Position numbers and translations under genes: made by a program. Under the pieces are notes generated by a model. The model did not search any database, was not told the DNA's origin, and worked only from the letters and a program-made list of their open reading frames with translations. 36,536 nt of DNA from Oscillospiraceae bacterium (GTDB lineage: Bacteria; Bacillota; Clostridia; Oscillospirales; Oscillospiraceae): contig CACYOR010000007.1 of assembly GCA_902775985.1 (NCBI GenBank), positions 1 to 36,536 on the forward strand, in the 5' to 3' direction. Shown one piece after another: positions 22,196 through 29,912 of the stretch (its first letter is position 1; each line of letters begins with the position of its first letter).

Positions 22196-23512
22196 ATGAA
22201 GATGAAAGGCCTGCGCGTATCTCTCGCGCTGCTTCTGGTCTTGGTCATGCTGGCGACGCTGGCGCCGGCCGCCTTTGCGGCGGATGTGGAGCGCGGCTAT
22301 ACGGTCACGCTCGGCGACAACGTCTGGATCGCGATCGAATCGCCCAACGCCCAGAACGTCGCCACCTATTCGCTGGACAGCGGCGCGCTGCCCGAGGGGC
22401 TGAGCTATGGCGTCAACGGCAACTCCCTGGTGGTGCACGGTACGGTCACCGCCCTGGGCAATACCGCGGCGAGTTTCTCCGTGACGGCCGGCCCGACCAC
22501 TTACGCCTATAACGTCAGCTTTTATGTGACGGAGACGCCGGTCGCGACCCCGGCCCCAACGGCGGATCCGGCTGCTCCCGCCGCGGCGACCACCACGACC
22601 ACCACGACCGCGCCCGCCGCGCAGACGGCGGTGGACTCCAAGCTTCCCCGCGTGACCAAGAGCCCCACGGATGAGACCGTGGAGGAGGGCAAGCAGGCGG
22701 AGTTTGTCGCCCGCTATGAAAACGCGATCTGGGCCGTCTGGAAGTTCATCAGCCCCGACGGCAACACCGTTCTGCGCTATGACGAGGCCAAGGACTACTT
22801 CGAGGGTCTGGTCATCATCGACGGCAACTACAGCCACATGATCCTCAAGAAGATCCCCTATTCCCTGAACGGTTGGCGTGTGGCCTGCGAATACCGCAAC
22901 AACGACGGCAGCGTCATGACCGATACGGCCACCATCACCGTCATTCCCAAGGTGACCCCGACGCCGGAGCCCACGCCGGTTCCGACCCCGGAGCCCACGC
23001 CCGTGCCCACGCCCGCGCCGAGCCCTGCCGTTTCGGAGACGGCCGGCACCGCCGGGACAGGCGCTGAGACTGCCGGAACCGCGGGGGGCATCGACCCCGG
23101 TACGGCCGGCGTGATCCAGGCCACGGAGGAAGGCGCTGAGGGCGGCAACGGCGGCACGACCACCGGTACTGCTGCGACCGCCGGCTCCACCGCAACCACC
23201 GGTACGGCGGCCACCACGGGCCGGACCACCGCCTCGACCGACAGCCGCAGCAGGAAGAGCTTCCCGCTGATCCCGCTGATCGTGATCCTGCTGGCGGCTC
23301 TCGCCATCGGTCTGCTCGTCTTCTTCCTGCGCCGCAAGCGCCAGGACGAGGAGGACGACTTTGATTATGAGGAGCCCGTTGTCCGCCGCCCGACCCGCAG
23401 CAGCCGCCATAACAGCGGCTACCAGGGCCGCCACGCCGCGCACACCGAGCGCTATGCGGAGGACGACTACGAGAGCGATATCGACGAGGACGACTACGAC
23501 GAGGATCGCTGA
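22196..23512 (+). CDS. Membrane-anchored surface protein with Ig-like domains and acidic tail
   Basis: This 438-residue protein is built as a signal peptide (1-28, cut near AFA/AD), an Ig/cadherin-like beta domain (about 30-115, with SGALPEGLSYGVNGNSLVVH), a Thr/Ala linker with a run of seven Thr, a second Ig-like domain (about 150-255, with WKFISPDGN and WRVACEY), a Pro-Thr-Glu repeat (TPEPTPVPTPEPTPVP), a Gly/Thr/Ala-rich stalk, one membrane helix (about 358-382, LIPLIVILLAALAIGLLVFF), and a cytoplasmic tail that starts RRKR and ends in an Asp/Glu/Tyr-rich run. It has no LPXTG motif. A structural or receptor role at the cell surface is likely, but no family member of known function is recognised. 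It is monocistronic, flanked by a good promoter and a terminator. Confidence 0.85.
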   Translation: MKMKGLRVSLALLLVLVMLATLAPAAFAADVERGYTVTLGDNVWIAIESPNAQNVATYSLDSGALPEGLSYGVNGNSLVVHGTVTALGNTAASFSVTAGPTTYAYNVSFYVTETPVATPAPTADPAAPAAATTTTTTTAPAAQTAVDSKLPRVTKSPTDETVEEGKQAEFVARYENAIWAVWKFISPDGNTVLRYDEAKDYFEGLVIIDGNYSHMILKKIPYSLNGWRVACEYRNNDGSVMTDTATITVIPKVTPTPEPTPVPTPEPTPVPTPAPSPAVSETAGTAGTGAETAGTAGGIDPGTAGVIQATEEGAEGGNGGTTTGTAATAGSTATTGTAATTGRTTASTDSRSRKSFPLIPLIVILLAALAIGLLVFFLRRKRQDEEDDFDYEEPVVRRPTRSSRHNSGYQGRHAAHTERYAEDDYESDIDEDDYDEDR

Positions 23513-23533
23513 ATCGCCAGAATCCCATAAGGA

Positions 23534-23566
23534 AAAAAGGGTGAAGCCACCGGCTTCACCCTTTTT
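23534..23566 (+). terminator. Terminator of the Ig-like surface protein gene
   Basis: AAAAAGGGTGAAGCC (23534-23548) pairs perfectly with GGCTTCACCCTTTTT (23552-23566), a 15-bp stem with a 3-base loop and T-tract. Classic intrinsic terminator. Confidence 0.92.
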
Positions 23567-23680
23567 GTACATGTTGCGTTTTGTGTATAAAAAGTCTGCT
23601 TTTTGTGTCAAAAGTGGCCGTGAACTTGCACAAAAGGGACGGATCAATTTCTGCATTTTCGATAAAGTTGTCGTATCATA

Positions 23681-23709
23681 TTGATTTTATTTGAATAAAT
23701 TGTTAAAAT
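23681..23709 (+). promoter_or_regulatory. Probable promoter of the dehydratase operon
   Basis: TTGATT (23681-23686) and TAAAAT (23704-23709) are 17 bases apart in an A+T-rich patch. A leader of about 110 bases follows, with a GC-rich hairpin region near 23755-23790. A second TTGACA at 23733 has no matching -10. Confidence 0.5.
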
Positions 23710-23824
23710 TGTCTCAGAATCCTTGTGTAAATTTGACAGGGAAAGAGGGAACCGAGCGGCGCTCCGATCTCCGGATCGGCAGCCGCCGTTGTAATGTTAC
23801 TGGAAATGGGGGAGTAAACAACAC

Positions 23825-25030
23825 ATGAGAGACCTGAAGTATCTGCAATACCTGGAGGATCTTCTGCAGCAGGCGAACAACAAGCTCATCGAGAAGGCCC
23901 GGGAGGACGGCAAGGTCTGCGTCGCCTACACCTGTGAGAACGTGCCCGAACCGCTGCTGAACCTGGACGGCGCCGTCTCCATCCGTCTGCATGCGCCCAA
24001 CACCGGCTCCATGGACATCGCCACCTATTACATGACCAACCTCCTGTGCGAGCCCAGCCGGGCCCTGCTGGAGCGCGCGATCGAGGGCGGCTTCAACTTT
24101 GCCGACTGCGTCATCACACCGGACGGCTGCACGATGATGAACCGCGCCGTGGAGAATATGGAGCTGCTGCACACCATGGGTGCCGGTAACCCCAATTTCT
24201 TCCATGAATACATGGAGATCGCCTTCAAGAACACCCAGAACGACGTGAACCTTTCGGTCCTGCAGTGCAGCAACCATATCCTCAAGCCCCTGCATGAGAA
24301 ATACGGCATCGACATCTCCGATGCGGCGATCCGCAAGGCCGTGGCCGAGCATAACAAAGTGTGCGCGCTGATCCGCGCCATCGGCGAGTTCCGCAAGGAG
24401 GCCAATCCCCGCATCACCGGCTATGAGTTCCATGTCTTCTGTCTGGCCACCTACGTCTGTCCCAAGTATCTGCTGGTGGATATCCTGGAGGAGACCCTGG
24501 AAGAACTCAAGACCCGCGAGCCGGACGCGAAGAACCCCTGGCGCGCCCGCGTGCTGGTCGTCGGTTCGGAGATGGACGACAGCGGCTTTATCAAGCTCAT
24601 TGAGGAGCAGGGCGCCTTCGTCTGCGCCGACCGCTTCTGCTTCGGCTCCTATCCCGGCCGTGAGCCCATCGTCCTGACCGAGGATGAGGACGCGCTGACC
24701 CAGGTCTGCCGCCATTACATCCAGCACTGCCAGTGCCCGCGCATGATGAGCATGGACAAGGTCTACGGCCGCAAGCAGTATGTGGCGGATCTGGCCAAGG
24801 AATACGGCGCCGACGGCGTAATCTACGAGCAGGTCAAGTTCTGCGATCCCTGGGCCTATGAGAGAACGCTGGGCTCCTCGATGCTGCAGCTCGACTTCGG
24901 ATATCCCGTCCTGTCCGTTGACCGGCCCTACAACATCGCCTCCTCCGCCGGCCAGATGCGCACCCGCGTGCAGGCCTTCGTGGAGAGCATTGAGATCAAA
25001 AAGCTTCAGCAGAGAGGTGGGAAAGCATGA
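23825..25030 (+). CDS. 2-hydroxyacyl-CoA dehydratase subunit (HgdB/FldC-like)
   Basis: This 401-residue protein belongs to the dehydratase/benzoyl-CoA reductase D family. These enzymes remove water from 2-hydroxyacyl-CoA by ketyl-radical chemistry on a 4Fe-4S cluster. The family pattern shows in VAYTCENVPEPLL near the N terminus, the central RITGYEFHVF helix region, and ADGVIYEQVKFCDPWAYER, where Cys340 is a likely cluster ligand. ATG 23825 follows GGGGGAGTAAACAACAC. Its end overlaps the next gene by four bases (ATGA). Substrates in this family include 2-hydroxyglutaryl-, lactyl-, phenyllactyl- and isocaproyl-CoA; the sequence alone does not tell which. No activator ATPase (HgdC type) is in the window. 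Confidence 0.88.
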   Translation: MRDLKYLQYLEDLLQQANNKLIEKAREDGKVCVAYTCENVPEPLLNLDGAVSIRLHAPNTGSMDIATYYMTNLLCEPSRALLERAIEGGFNFADCVITPDGCTMMNRAVENMELLHTMGAGNPNFFHEYMEIAFKNTQNDVNLSVLQCSNHILKPLHEKYGIDISDAAIRKAVAEHNKVCALIRAIGEFRKEANPRITGYEFHVFCLATYVCPKYLLVDILEETLEELKTREPDAKNPWRARVLVVGSEMDDSGFIKLIEEQGAFVCADRFCFGSYPGREPIVLTEDEDALTQVCRHYIQHCQCPRMMSMDKVYGRKQYVADLAKEYGADGVIYEQVKFCDPWAYERTLGSSMLQLDFGYPVLSVDRPYNIASSAGQMRTRVQAFVESIEIKKLQQRGGKA

Positions 25031-26625
25031 AGACTGTGGAGAAAGTTGTCAATCCCGTAAAGCGCGCCGGCGAGCAGTCGCCCGGCAAGATCTACGATGA
25101 AAAGCTGAAGGTCCGCCGCCGCCGTGAGTGGCGCGGTGTGAAGGACACCTTCTACGATTACACCCGCTGGCTGTATCTGATGAGCGTGCTGGGCCGCTTT
25201 ATCATCGTCCCGCGCAACATCAAGGGCTTCTTCCGCTATCGCTGGATGATGAGCTATCTGTTCGTCCCCCACGGCATGGACAAGTTCACCGTCGGCCTGC
25301 GCGACGAGGCGCTGCGCATCGCCCATACCTCCTTCAACTTCGTCATTGCCGACGTGACCCAGGCCATCGCCAACTGCTTCCGCGGCGACCGCCGTGTGGG
25401 CAACGACAAGGCCTATTCCGACAAGTGCGTCATCACCGATGAGAACTCCATGGTCACCTTCATGATGGGCTTTGACACCGACAAGGTGCACACCATCCTG
25501 CGCGAGGTGCCCACCATGTTCGCCTCCAACATCTTCCACCAGTTCAACGTCATGCACTATCTGGACGTGGCCCAGCTCAACGGCATTGCCGGCGACGTCT
25601 GCCCCATGCCCGAGGCCGAGGCCGGCATCTCCATCGACGACGACTTCTGCGTCCTGGGCTCCTGCGCCGTGCAGAACAACACCACCTGCGACGGCTCCCT
25701 GATGGGCAACGGCATCATCGCCAAGCGCCTGGAGCGTCAGTACGGCATCCCCACCTTCCAGCTGGCCACCCCGCTGCGGCATAAAGAGCCGGATGTGCTG
25801 GAGTATGCCGCGGAGGAGATCAAGCAGGCCATCGCCTTTGTCGAGAAGCACACGGGCGAGAAGTGGAACTGGGATACCTATTTTGCCGCCGCCAAGCGCG
25901 TGAACTTTGCCACCAAGTGCCGCATCGCCCAGATGGAGATCAACTCCACGCCCTATCCCCAGTTCTTCGGCGCCGCCTTCTCCCTCTATAACGACACCAA
26001 CTACATGGGCAACTCCGGCCGTATGCCCGCCTTCGTGGACATCGACAAGAAGCTGCTTGCTCTGGCCGAGCAGGGCTACAAGGCCAAGCGCATGTACGCC
26101 AAGGAGTATCGCCACCGCTGCATCGTCTGGGGCGTGCAGCCGCAGTATGTCATCGATATGCTCTACTGGCTGGTCCAGTGCTGGGGCGTCGTGCCGCTGA
26201 CCGATATGCTCTCCGTCATCAACACCGACATGATCGCCGACGAGGATACCCCCGAGAACCGGGAGCAGGCCTACCGCGACATGGCCATGCTGAACATGGA
26301 GATGATCATGCGCAACCACACCCACGGCGGCTACAAGGTGCTGCTGGACGAGCTGTGGGAGCTGTGCGAGAAGATGAACGCCGACATCGTCATGATGTGG
26401 GAGCATATGAGCTGCAAGGCCCTCACCGGTATGCACGGCATGTTCGAGGAGCAGGCCCGCGAGCGCGGCATCCATATCATGTGGGTCTCCCACGACCTGT
26501 GCGACCCGCGCGTCTTCACCCGCCAGGCCATCCGCGACCAGGTCAACTCCTACATGCGCACCGTCATGCGCGAGGAGCCCTTGGATCCCTCGCTGGAGAA
26601 TATCCCCGACAGCGAGGCCTATTAA
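25027..26625 (+). CDS. 2-hydroxyacyl-CoA dehydratase, large subunit (HgdA-like)
   Basis: This 532-residue protein is the partner subunit. It is longer than the roughly 400-480 residues usual for the family: a basic, hydrophilic N-terminal stretch of about 95 residues (VRRRREWRG, YLMSVLGRFIIVPRNIKGFF) precedes the first recognisable fold. Cys-containing blocks GDVCPMPEAE, LGSCAVQNNTTCDG and, near the end, WVSHDLCDPR fit cluster and substrate-site regions. The ATG overlaps the stop of the first subunit, so translation is coupled and a heterodimer is expected. The N-terminal region has a hydrophobic patch that could touch the membrane, which is interesting because a membrane micropeptide follows. 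Confidence 0.82.
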   Translation: MKTVEKVVNPVKRAGEQSPGKIYDEKLKVRRRREWRGVKDTFYDYTRWLYLMSVLGRFIIVPRNIKGFFRYRWMMSYLFVPHGMDKFTVGLRDEALRIAHTSFNFVIADVTQAIANCFRGDRRVGNDKAYSDKCVITDENSMVTFMMGFDTDKVHTILREVPTMFASNIFHQFNVMHYLDVAQLNGIAGDVCPMPEAEAGISIDDDFCVLGSCAVQNNTTCDGSLMGNGIIAKRLERQYGIPTFQLATPLRHKEPDVLEYAAEEIKQAIAFVEKHTGEKWNWDTYFAAAKRVNFATKCRIAQMEINSTPYPQFFGAAFSLYNDTNYMGNSGRMPAFVDIDKKLLALAEQGYKAKRMYAKEYRHRCIVWGVQPQYVIDMLYWLVQCWGVVPLTDMLSVINTDMIADEDTPENREQAYRDMAMLNMEMIMRNHTHGGYKVLLDELWELCEKMNADIVMMWEHMSCKALTGMHGMFEEQARERGIHIMWVSHDLCDPRVFTRQAIRDQVNSYMRTVMREEPLDPSLENIPDSEAY

Positions 26626-26643
26626 GAAAGGAGGAGCATCCGT

Positions 26644-26811
26644 ATGAAGAAGTTAGCGAAAATCCCGCTGATCGCGCTGCTGGCCGTTCTGGGTTTCTTT
26701 GTCGTCACCTTTACGATCTATTTCTTCAACCTGGACATGAAGGCCACTTCTCTGCTGGCGCCCTACCTCCAGAAGTGGTACGACAAGATGGAACACGACC
26801 ACTATCTATAA
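26644..26811 (+). CDS. 55-residue single-pass membrane peptide
   Basis: Start ATG 26644 has a strong AGGAGG site (26630-26635). The peptide has a basic start (MKKLAKIP), a hydrophobic helix (LIALLAVLGFFVVTFTIYFF, about residues 9-28) and a polar tail ending KWYDKMEHDHYL. It is 18 bases after the dehydratase large subunit and before the operon terminator, so it is almost certainly co-expressed. No family is recognised. It may anchor the dehydratase at the membrane or be an unrelated small membrane protein. Confidence 0.7.
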   Translation: MKKLAKIPLIALLAVLGFFVVTFTIYFFNLDMKATSLLAPYLQKWYDKMEHDHYL

Positions 26812-26827
26812 GCCGTTTACAGGCAAA

Positions 26828-26853
26828 CGAGCCTGCCCTCTTGGGCAGGCTCG
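26828..26853 (+). terminator. Stem-loop ending the dehydratase operon
   Basis: CGAGCCTGCCC (26828-26838) pairs perfectly with GGGCAGGCTCG (26843-26853) around TCTT. There is no strong U-tract. Confidence 0.6.
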
Positions 26854-26884
26854 CATCCTATAGGCACCCGGGTACGGTTACACC

Positions 26885-26980
26885 GTAGTGCGATTCACGA
26901 ATCGCCCGCGGATACGGTACCATCCCGGTTCTGTGTCATTGCGAGACCAGTGCGCACACTGGTCGTGGCAATCCGTCTCT
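26885..26980. repeat. Dispersed two-hairpin palindromic element, copy 2
   Basis: The left hairpin is GCGATT/AATCGC (26890-26905). The right hairpin is GACCAGTG-CGCA-CACTGGTC (26945-26964), enclosed by ATTGC (26938-26942) and GCAAT (26968-26972). The shared linker CGGTACCATCCCGG and the flanking GTAG and TGGCAATCCG match copy 1 at 1844-1938, while both stems differ in sequence yet still pair. The stretch 26812-27133 holds no gene. Confidence 0.75.
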
Positions 26981-27010
26981 CTCTCCCGCCGTCTTTGCCC
27001 GTCCTTCGTC

Positions 27011-27051
27011 GTAGGGGCGGCTATCAGTCGCCCGCGGATAATGCGCCCGGG
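27011..27051. repeat. Partial third copy of the dispersed element (left hairpin only)
   Basis: GTAGGGGCGGCTATCAG is identical to copy 1, followed by TCGCCCGCGGATA, with one base change that turns a stem G-C pair into G-U. It ends before the right-hand hairpin. Confidence 0.6.
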
Positions 27052-27133
27052 TTCCTTGACCTGTCGCACAAAGGACCGGAAAAGCTCAGGATCTTTTGCT
27101 GCGAAAAAAAGAAGGAAAAACGCAAAACAGGTA

Positions 27134-27162
27134 TTGACAAGACGCGGGAAAAGGAGTATTAT
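27134..27162 (+). promoter_or_regulatory. Promoter of tRNA-Val
   Basis: TTGACA (27134-27139) and TATTAT (27157-27162) are 17 bases apart; the tRNA begins 20 bases after the -10, as expected for a stable RNA gene. Confidence 0.8.
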
Positions 27163-27182
27163 AACCAAGCTGAAAGGCAGAT

Positions 27183-27258
27183 GGACGATTGGCGCAGCTG
27201 GTAGCGCATCCGCTTGACGTGCGGGAGGTCACAAGTTCGAGTCTTGTATCGTCCACCA
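27183..27258 (+). tRNA. tRNA-Val (anticodon GAC)
   Basis: The gene is 76 bases with an encoded CCA. The acceptor stem GGACGAT pairs with ATCGTCC. The D arm is GCGC-AGCTGGTA-GCGC. The anticodon stem TCCGC/GCGGG holds loop TTGACGT, anticodon GAC. The T arm is ACAAG-TTCGAGT-CTTGT. A strong promoter precedes it and a perfect terminator follows. A damaged copy of its central 58 bases occurs at 29855-29912, so this gene appears to have served as a recombination or insertion site. Confidence 0.95.
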
Positions 27259-27369
27259 TGAATTCCGAACCTGTGAGTTCGGAATTCTTTTTTTGTTTTG
27301 TGCGATGTAAGGCGCTTTCCTTGTTGATGTTTGAAAGCACGTATTCTTTGCATAAAAAGGGCAGATTGA
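27192..27369 (+). repeat. Direct repeat A: tRNA-Val body plus downstream flank
   Basis: Bases 27192-27249 are identical to 29855-29912. Similarity then continues in patches: GTTCGGAAT-T-run-GTTTT-TGCGAT after the tRNA, and TTTGAAAGC followed by TTTGCATAAAAAGGG at 27329-27369, matched at 30005-30044. So the repeat covers the tRNA, its terminator and about 100 bases beyond, with decay in copy B. Confidence 0.75.
27260..27294 (+). terminator. Terminator of tRNA-Val
   Basis: GAATTCCGAAC (27260-27270) pairs perfectly with GTTCGGAATTC (27277-27287), followed by T7. Confidence 0.92.
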
Positions 27370-27428
27370 TCTTCGAGCCAAGAGATCCCGCGATTCCATT
27401 GAACAGCACGAAGGAGATTGTAGAGTAA

Positions 27429-27869
27429 ATGCGCACAAATAATTATGAAGTTTTAAACGAGTTTTCTGATGTGATACGCAGTATTTACCCACGTCTTTTC
27501 AGCTTGACGGATGGCCGGCTTTCGAGCCCGTCTCAAGCGGGCTATCTGCACTATATTCTGGATCATGATGGATGCTCACAGCATGATATTACGAACATGC
27601 GATACAACAGCCCGGCAACGGTATCGGAAGTGCTCTCCTATTTGGAAAAGCAGGGGCTGATTGTTCGTGAGCGGAGTAAAACGGATAGAAGAAAAGTTTG
27701 CCTGCATTTATCAGATAGTGGCCGCGATTTGGCGATGAGACTTCGGGAACAGTATTATACGTTTTTTCAAACTTGCTTGACGGATTTCTCAGAAGCGGAA
27801 CAGAAGGAGCTGTTTCGCCTGCTGGAGAAATTTGTATCAAATTGCCCGCCATTCTCCAAAGAGATATGA
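27429..27869 (+). CDS. MarR-family transcriptional regulator
   Basis: This 146-residue winged-helix protein is a likely repressor that responds to a small, often aromatic, ligand. The helix-turn-helix region (SQHDITNMRYNSPATVSEVL, about residues 50-69) is followed by LEKQGLIVRERSKTDRRKV, where the DRR of the wing is the MarR hallmark. Flanking helices form the dimer. GAAGGAGATTGTAGAGTAA precedes ATG 27429. It converges with the flavoprotein gene and shares its terminator region, so it is the natural candidate regulator of that gene. Its codon use is A+T-richer than the operons upstream, which supports acquisition. Confidence 0.88.
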   Translation: MRTNNYEVLNEFSDVIRSIYPRLFSLTDGRLSSPSQAGYLHYILDHDGCSQHDITNMRYNSPATVSEVLSYLEKQGLIVRERSKTDRRKVCLHLSDSGRDLAMRLREQYYTFFQTCLTDFSEAEQKELFRLLEKFVSNCPPFSKEI

Positions 27870-27876
27870 AAAAAGG

Positions 27877-27928
27877 AGCTGCCGCTCCAGTAGATGAGTT
27901 CTACGAAAAGCGGCAGCTTTTCTTTTTT
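27877..27928. terminator. Shared terminator between the MarR and flavoprotein genes
   Basis: AGCTGCCGCT (27877-27886) pairs with AGCGGCAGCT (27909-27918) followed by TTTTCTTTTTT on the plus strand. A-rich sequence on the other side can serve the minus-strand gene. Confidence 0.75.
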
Positions 27929-27936
27929 GCTTTCGA

Positions 27937-29670
27937 TCAGATTCCTTTGACGACATTCTCACCGGCGATTTTGCCGTAGGTAAGAGCCATGGAGTGACTG
28001 ATTCCGGGAACGGTTGTCGGGTACTCAACAGCGAAGCGGCAGCCCTGCATGTTTCCGGCTACATAAAGGCCGGGAATCACATTACGGTCTTCGTCATAAA
28101 CATGGCATTCTTCGTCGCTTTCCAAACCGCCAACGCAAACCAACATACGGGCGGTACCGAACTTGCAGGCATAGAAGGGACCATTCTCGACGGGGAACAG
28201 CCTCCAGGCGGATTTGTGGAAATCTTCATCATCACCGCCGTGCGCAAGATCGTTATAGCGCTCGATGGACTTGAGGGCGGCTTCTTTATCGATATCCAGT
28301 TGATCCAGAAGCTCCTCCAGCGTATCGCCCTTTAATGTTGCACCGCTTTCAACAGACCCTTCAAGTCTGGCCTCGGAGACATAGTTGCGGTTGCCGGTGT
28401 TGTTCTGGGGCTCAATTTCACTGTGATAGCATGCGACACCGTGAGAAGCGGGCATGAATTCAAGTTGATCTTTCCAACTGGAGTCGAAAATCTGGTAGGC
28501 AGTGGTGTCCTTGAGAAGCTCGATCTGGTTTTCCAACTGCTGGCCGGGGCAATCCTCGTTGCAGAAGCGCTTGCCATTCTTGTCAAGGAGCAGGAAGGGG
28601 GCGATACCCATAACACCGCCCATGTGATGAATCATCGGAGCGTGGTTCTTGGAGCTTTGAATCTTGGCGCCAATCCACTTGCCCATCTTGATGCCGTCAC
28701 CAGTGTTGGTCGGATTGCCTTCCACATCTTTGTTAAACCAGAGGATTCCGATATTGTTTTCGACGACTTCGGGGCAGAAGTGCTTCAGCATTTCCGGATT
28801 GTTCTCATAATCACCGGTTGCCAGAACCACACCTTTTGCCGCGTTGACACGGACATACTTTCCATCCGGGTTTTTCACAATAACACCGTTGACACGACCT
28901 CCGTCCTCACGCAGAAGCTTGATGGCAAACCAACCAAAGTTTGCTTCAAGATTGCCGGTGTCGATGCCCTTCTGCAGGTGATACGGAAGCATAGCGGCCT
29001 GCCCCTTCGGGAAATACATGGTGACGGGGAAGATCGGATAATACTCGCGGTGCCAATCATAGGTCTCGGGAAGCGGCCAACGATGCGGGACAAGGAAAAG
29101 ATCTTTATGTTCATCCGGAATATCAGCGAGGGTAGTATCTCCGATGAAAAGATCTTCTTTGGATGCGATAAACCAGTCAAAGGCATCGGCACACTCTTCG
29201 GCCCATCTCTTCAGGATCGGACGCTTGGCACGATAGAGGAAATCCTGCATAAGACGATCAACGACATCATCCGGGTCAAGGTGTTCCTTACCAAAGCGCT
29301 CCTGCAGTTTGCCGTTGATGACAGCATAGTCCTCGCCGCGGCCTTGAGGAGCCTCCGCTTTTTCAAACAGAGCAACTTTTGCACCGTTCTCGGCGGCTGA
29401 ACGGGCGGCAGAGACACCGGCAACACCGGCACCGATTACGACGACATCAACGTTTTTCTCTTCTACAATGTCGCTCTCAGAGATTACGGGCTCTTCGCCA
29501 AGCCAGGAAGCTTCCTCGGAAGGAGAAGCCTCTGCTTCCGCTTCGGCATGGGCGACAGGACCGCCCAAAAATGCCATGGAGGCAAGGCCGATAGCACTTG
29601 CAGCACTGCCCTTCAGGAATGTACGTCTGGAGATCTCGGGAAGGATTTTTTCTTCTTTGTCTGTTTTCAT
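27937..29670 (-). CDS. Tat-exported FAD-dependent reductase (fumarate reductase/urocanate reductase superfamily)
   Basis: This 577-residue flavoprotein is exported folded. The Tat motif SRRTFLKG (Arg15-Arg16) precedes a hydrophobic stretch with cleavage near AHA/EA at about 42. The FAD site is VVVIGAGVAG (Gly80, Gly82, Gly85), with ATGDYENNPEML and GLYVAGNMQG later on. The reductase core (FAD_binding_2) is complete, but there is no FMN-binding or cytochrome domain, so electrons must come from elsewhere. The C-terminal CRFAVEYPTTVPGISHSMAL replaces the Arg-Leu-Gly-Gly-Asn region typical of fumarate reductases, so a dicarboxylate substrate is unlikely. Start ATG 29670 has AAGGAGTATCTGT; a further in-frame ATG upstream would only add nine residues. 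Reduction of an exogenous unsaturated compound is the best guess. Confidence 0.88.
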   Translation of the reverse strand: MKTDKEEKILPEISRRTFLKGSAASAIGLASMAFLGGPVAHAEAEAEASPSEEASWLGEEPVISESDIVEEKNVDVVVIGAGVAGVSAARSAAENGAKVALFEKAEAPQGRGEDYAVINGKLQERFGKEHLDPDDVVDRLMQDFLYRAKRPILKRWAEECADAFDWFIASKEDLFIGDTTLADIPDEHKDLFLVPHRWPLPETYDWHREYYPIFPVTMYFPKGQAAMLPYHLQKGIDTGNLEANFGWFAIKLLREDGGRVNGVIVKNPDGKYVRVNAAKGVVLATGDYENNPEMLKHFCPEVVENNIGILWFNKDVEGNPTNTGDGIKMGKWIGAKIQSSKNHAPMIHHMGGVMGIAPFLLLDKNGKRFCNEDCPGQQLENQIELLKDTTAYQIFDSSWKDQLEFMPASHGVACYHSEIEPQNNTGNRNYVSEARLEGSVESGATLKGDTLEELLDQLDIDKEAALKSIERYNDLAHGGDDEDFHKSAWRLFPVENGPFYACKFGTARMLVCVGGLESDEECHVYDEDRNVIPGLYVAGNMQGCRFAVEYPTTVPGISHSMALTYGKIAGENVVKGI

Positions 29671-29713
29671 ACAGATACTCCTTTCTTGTGTAGACAATCG
29701 ATTTTCGTGCGGC

Positions 29714-29730
29714 TTCCGAATAGTTAGGAA
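29714..29730. promoter_or_regulatory. Candidate MarR operator in the flavoprotein leader
   Basis: TTCCGAATAGTTAGGAA is an imperfect 17-base palindrome (TTCC-AA arms around a central A). It lies between the -10 box and the start codon of the minus-strand flavoprotein gene, where a MarR dimer would block transcription. The matching site at marR was not found with confidence. Confidence 0.35.
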
Positions 29731-29743
29731 ACCGAATGAATAT

Positions 29744-29772
29744 AGTTTATCACTGCATTCTCAACTTGTCAA
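29744..29772 (-). promoter_or_regulatory. Promoter of the flavoprotein gene
   Basis: On the minus strand, consensus TTGACA (29767-29772) and TAAACT (29744-29749) are 17 bases apart. The start codon at 29670 is about 65 bases beyond the start point. Confidence 0.7.
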
Positions 29773-29845
29773 CAAGCTGCCATCCGTTATCATGAATACG
29801 AAGAATACGAACTCGAACCAACTGAACTATCACTTTTTTAGTAAA

Positions 29846-29912
29846 TCGATTGTTGCGCAGCTGGTAGCGCATCCGCTTGACGTGCGGGAGGTCACAAGTT
29901 CGAGTCTTGTAT
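29846..29912 (+). pseudogene. Damaged tRNA-Val copy
   Basis: Bases 29855-29912 are identical to tRNA-Val from the D stem to the T stem. The 5' acceptor side has a two-base insertion (CGATTG-TT-GCGCAG) and the 3' side reads GTATTTATGG in place of GTATCGTCCACCA. With no acceptor stem and no CCA it cannot be charged. No promoter is visible upstream. Confidence 0.8.

Noticed and set aside
26885-27051. CRISPR array
   Set aside because: The repeats here are palindromic, unequal and not regularly spaced; no spacers or cas genes are present.
27086-27436. Frames through the tRNA-Val gene on both strands
   Set aside because: They translate a tRNA, its terminator and the repeat; not coding.
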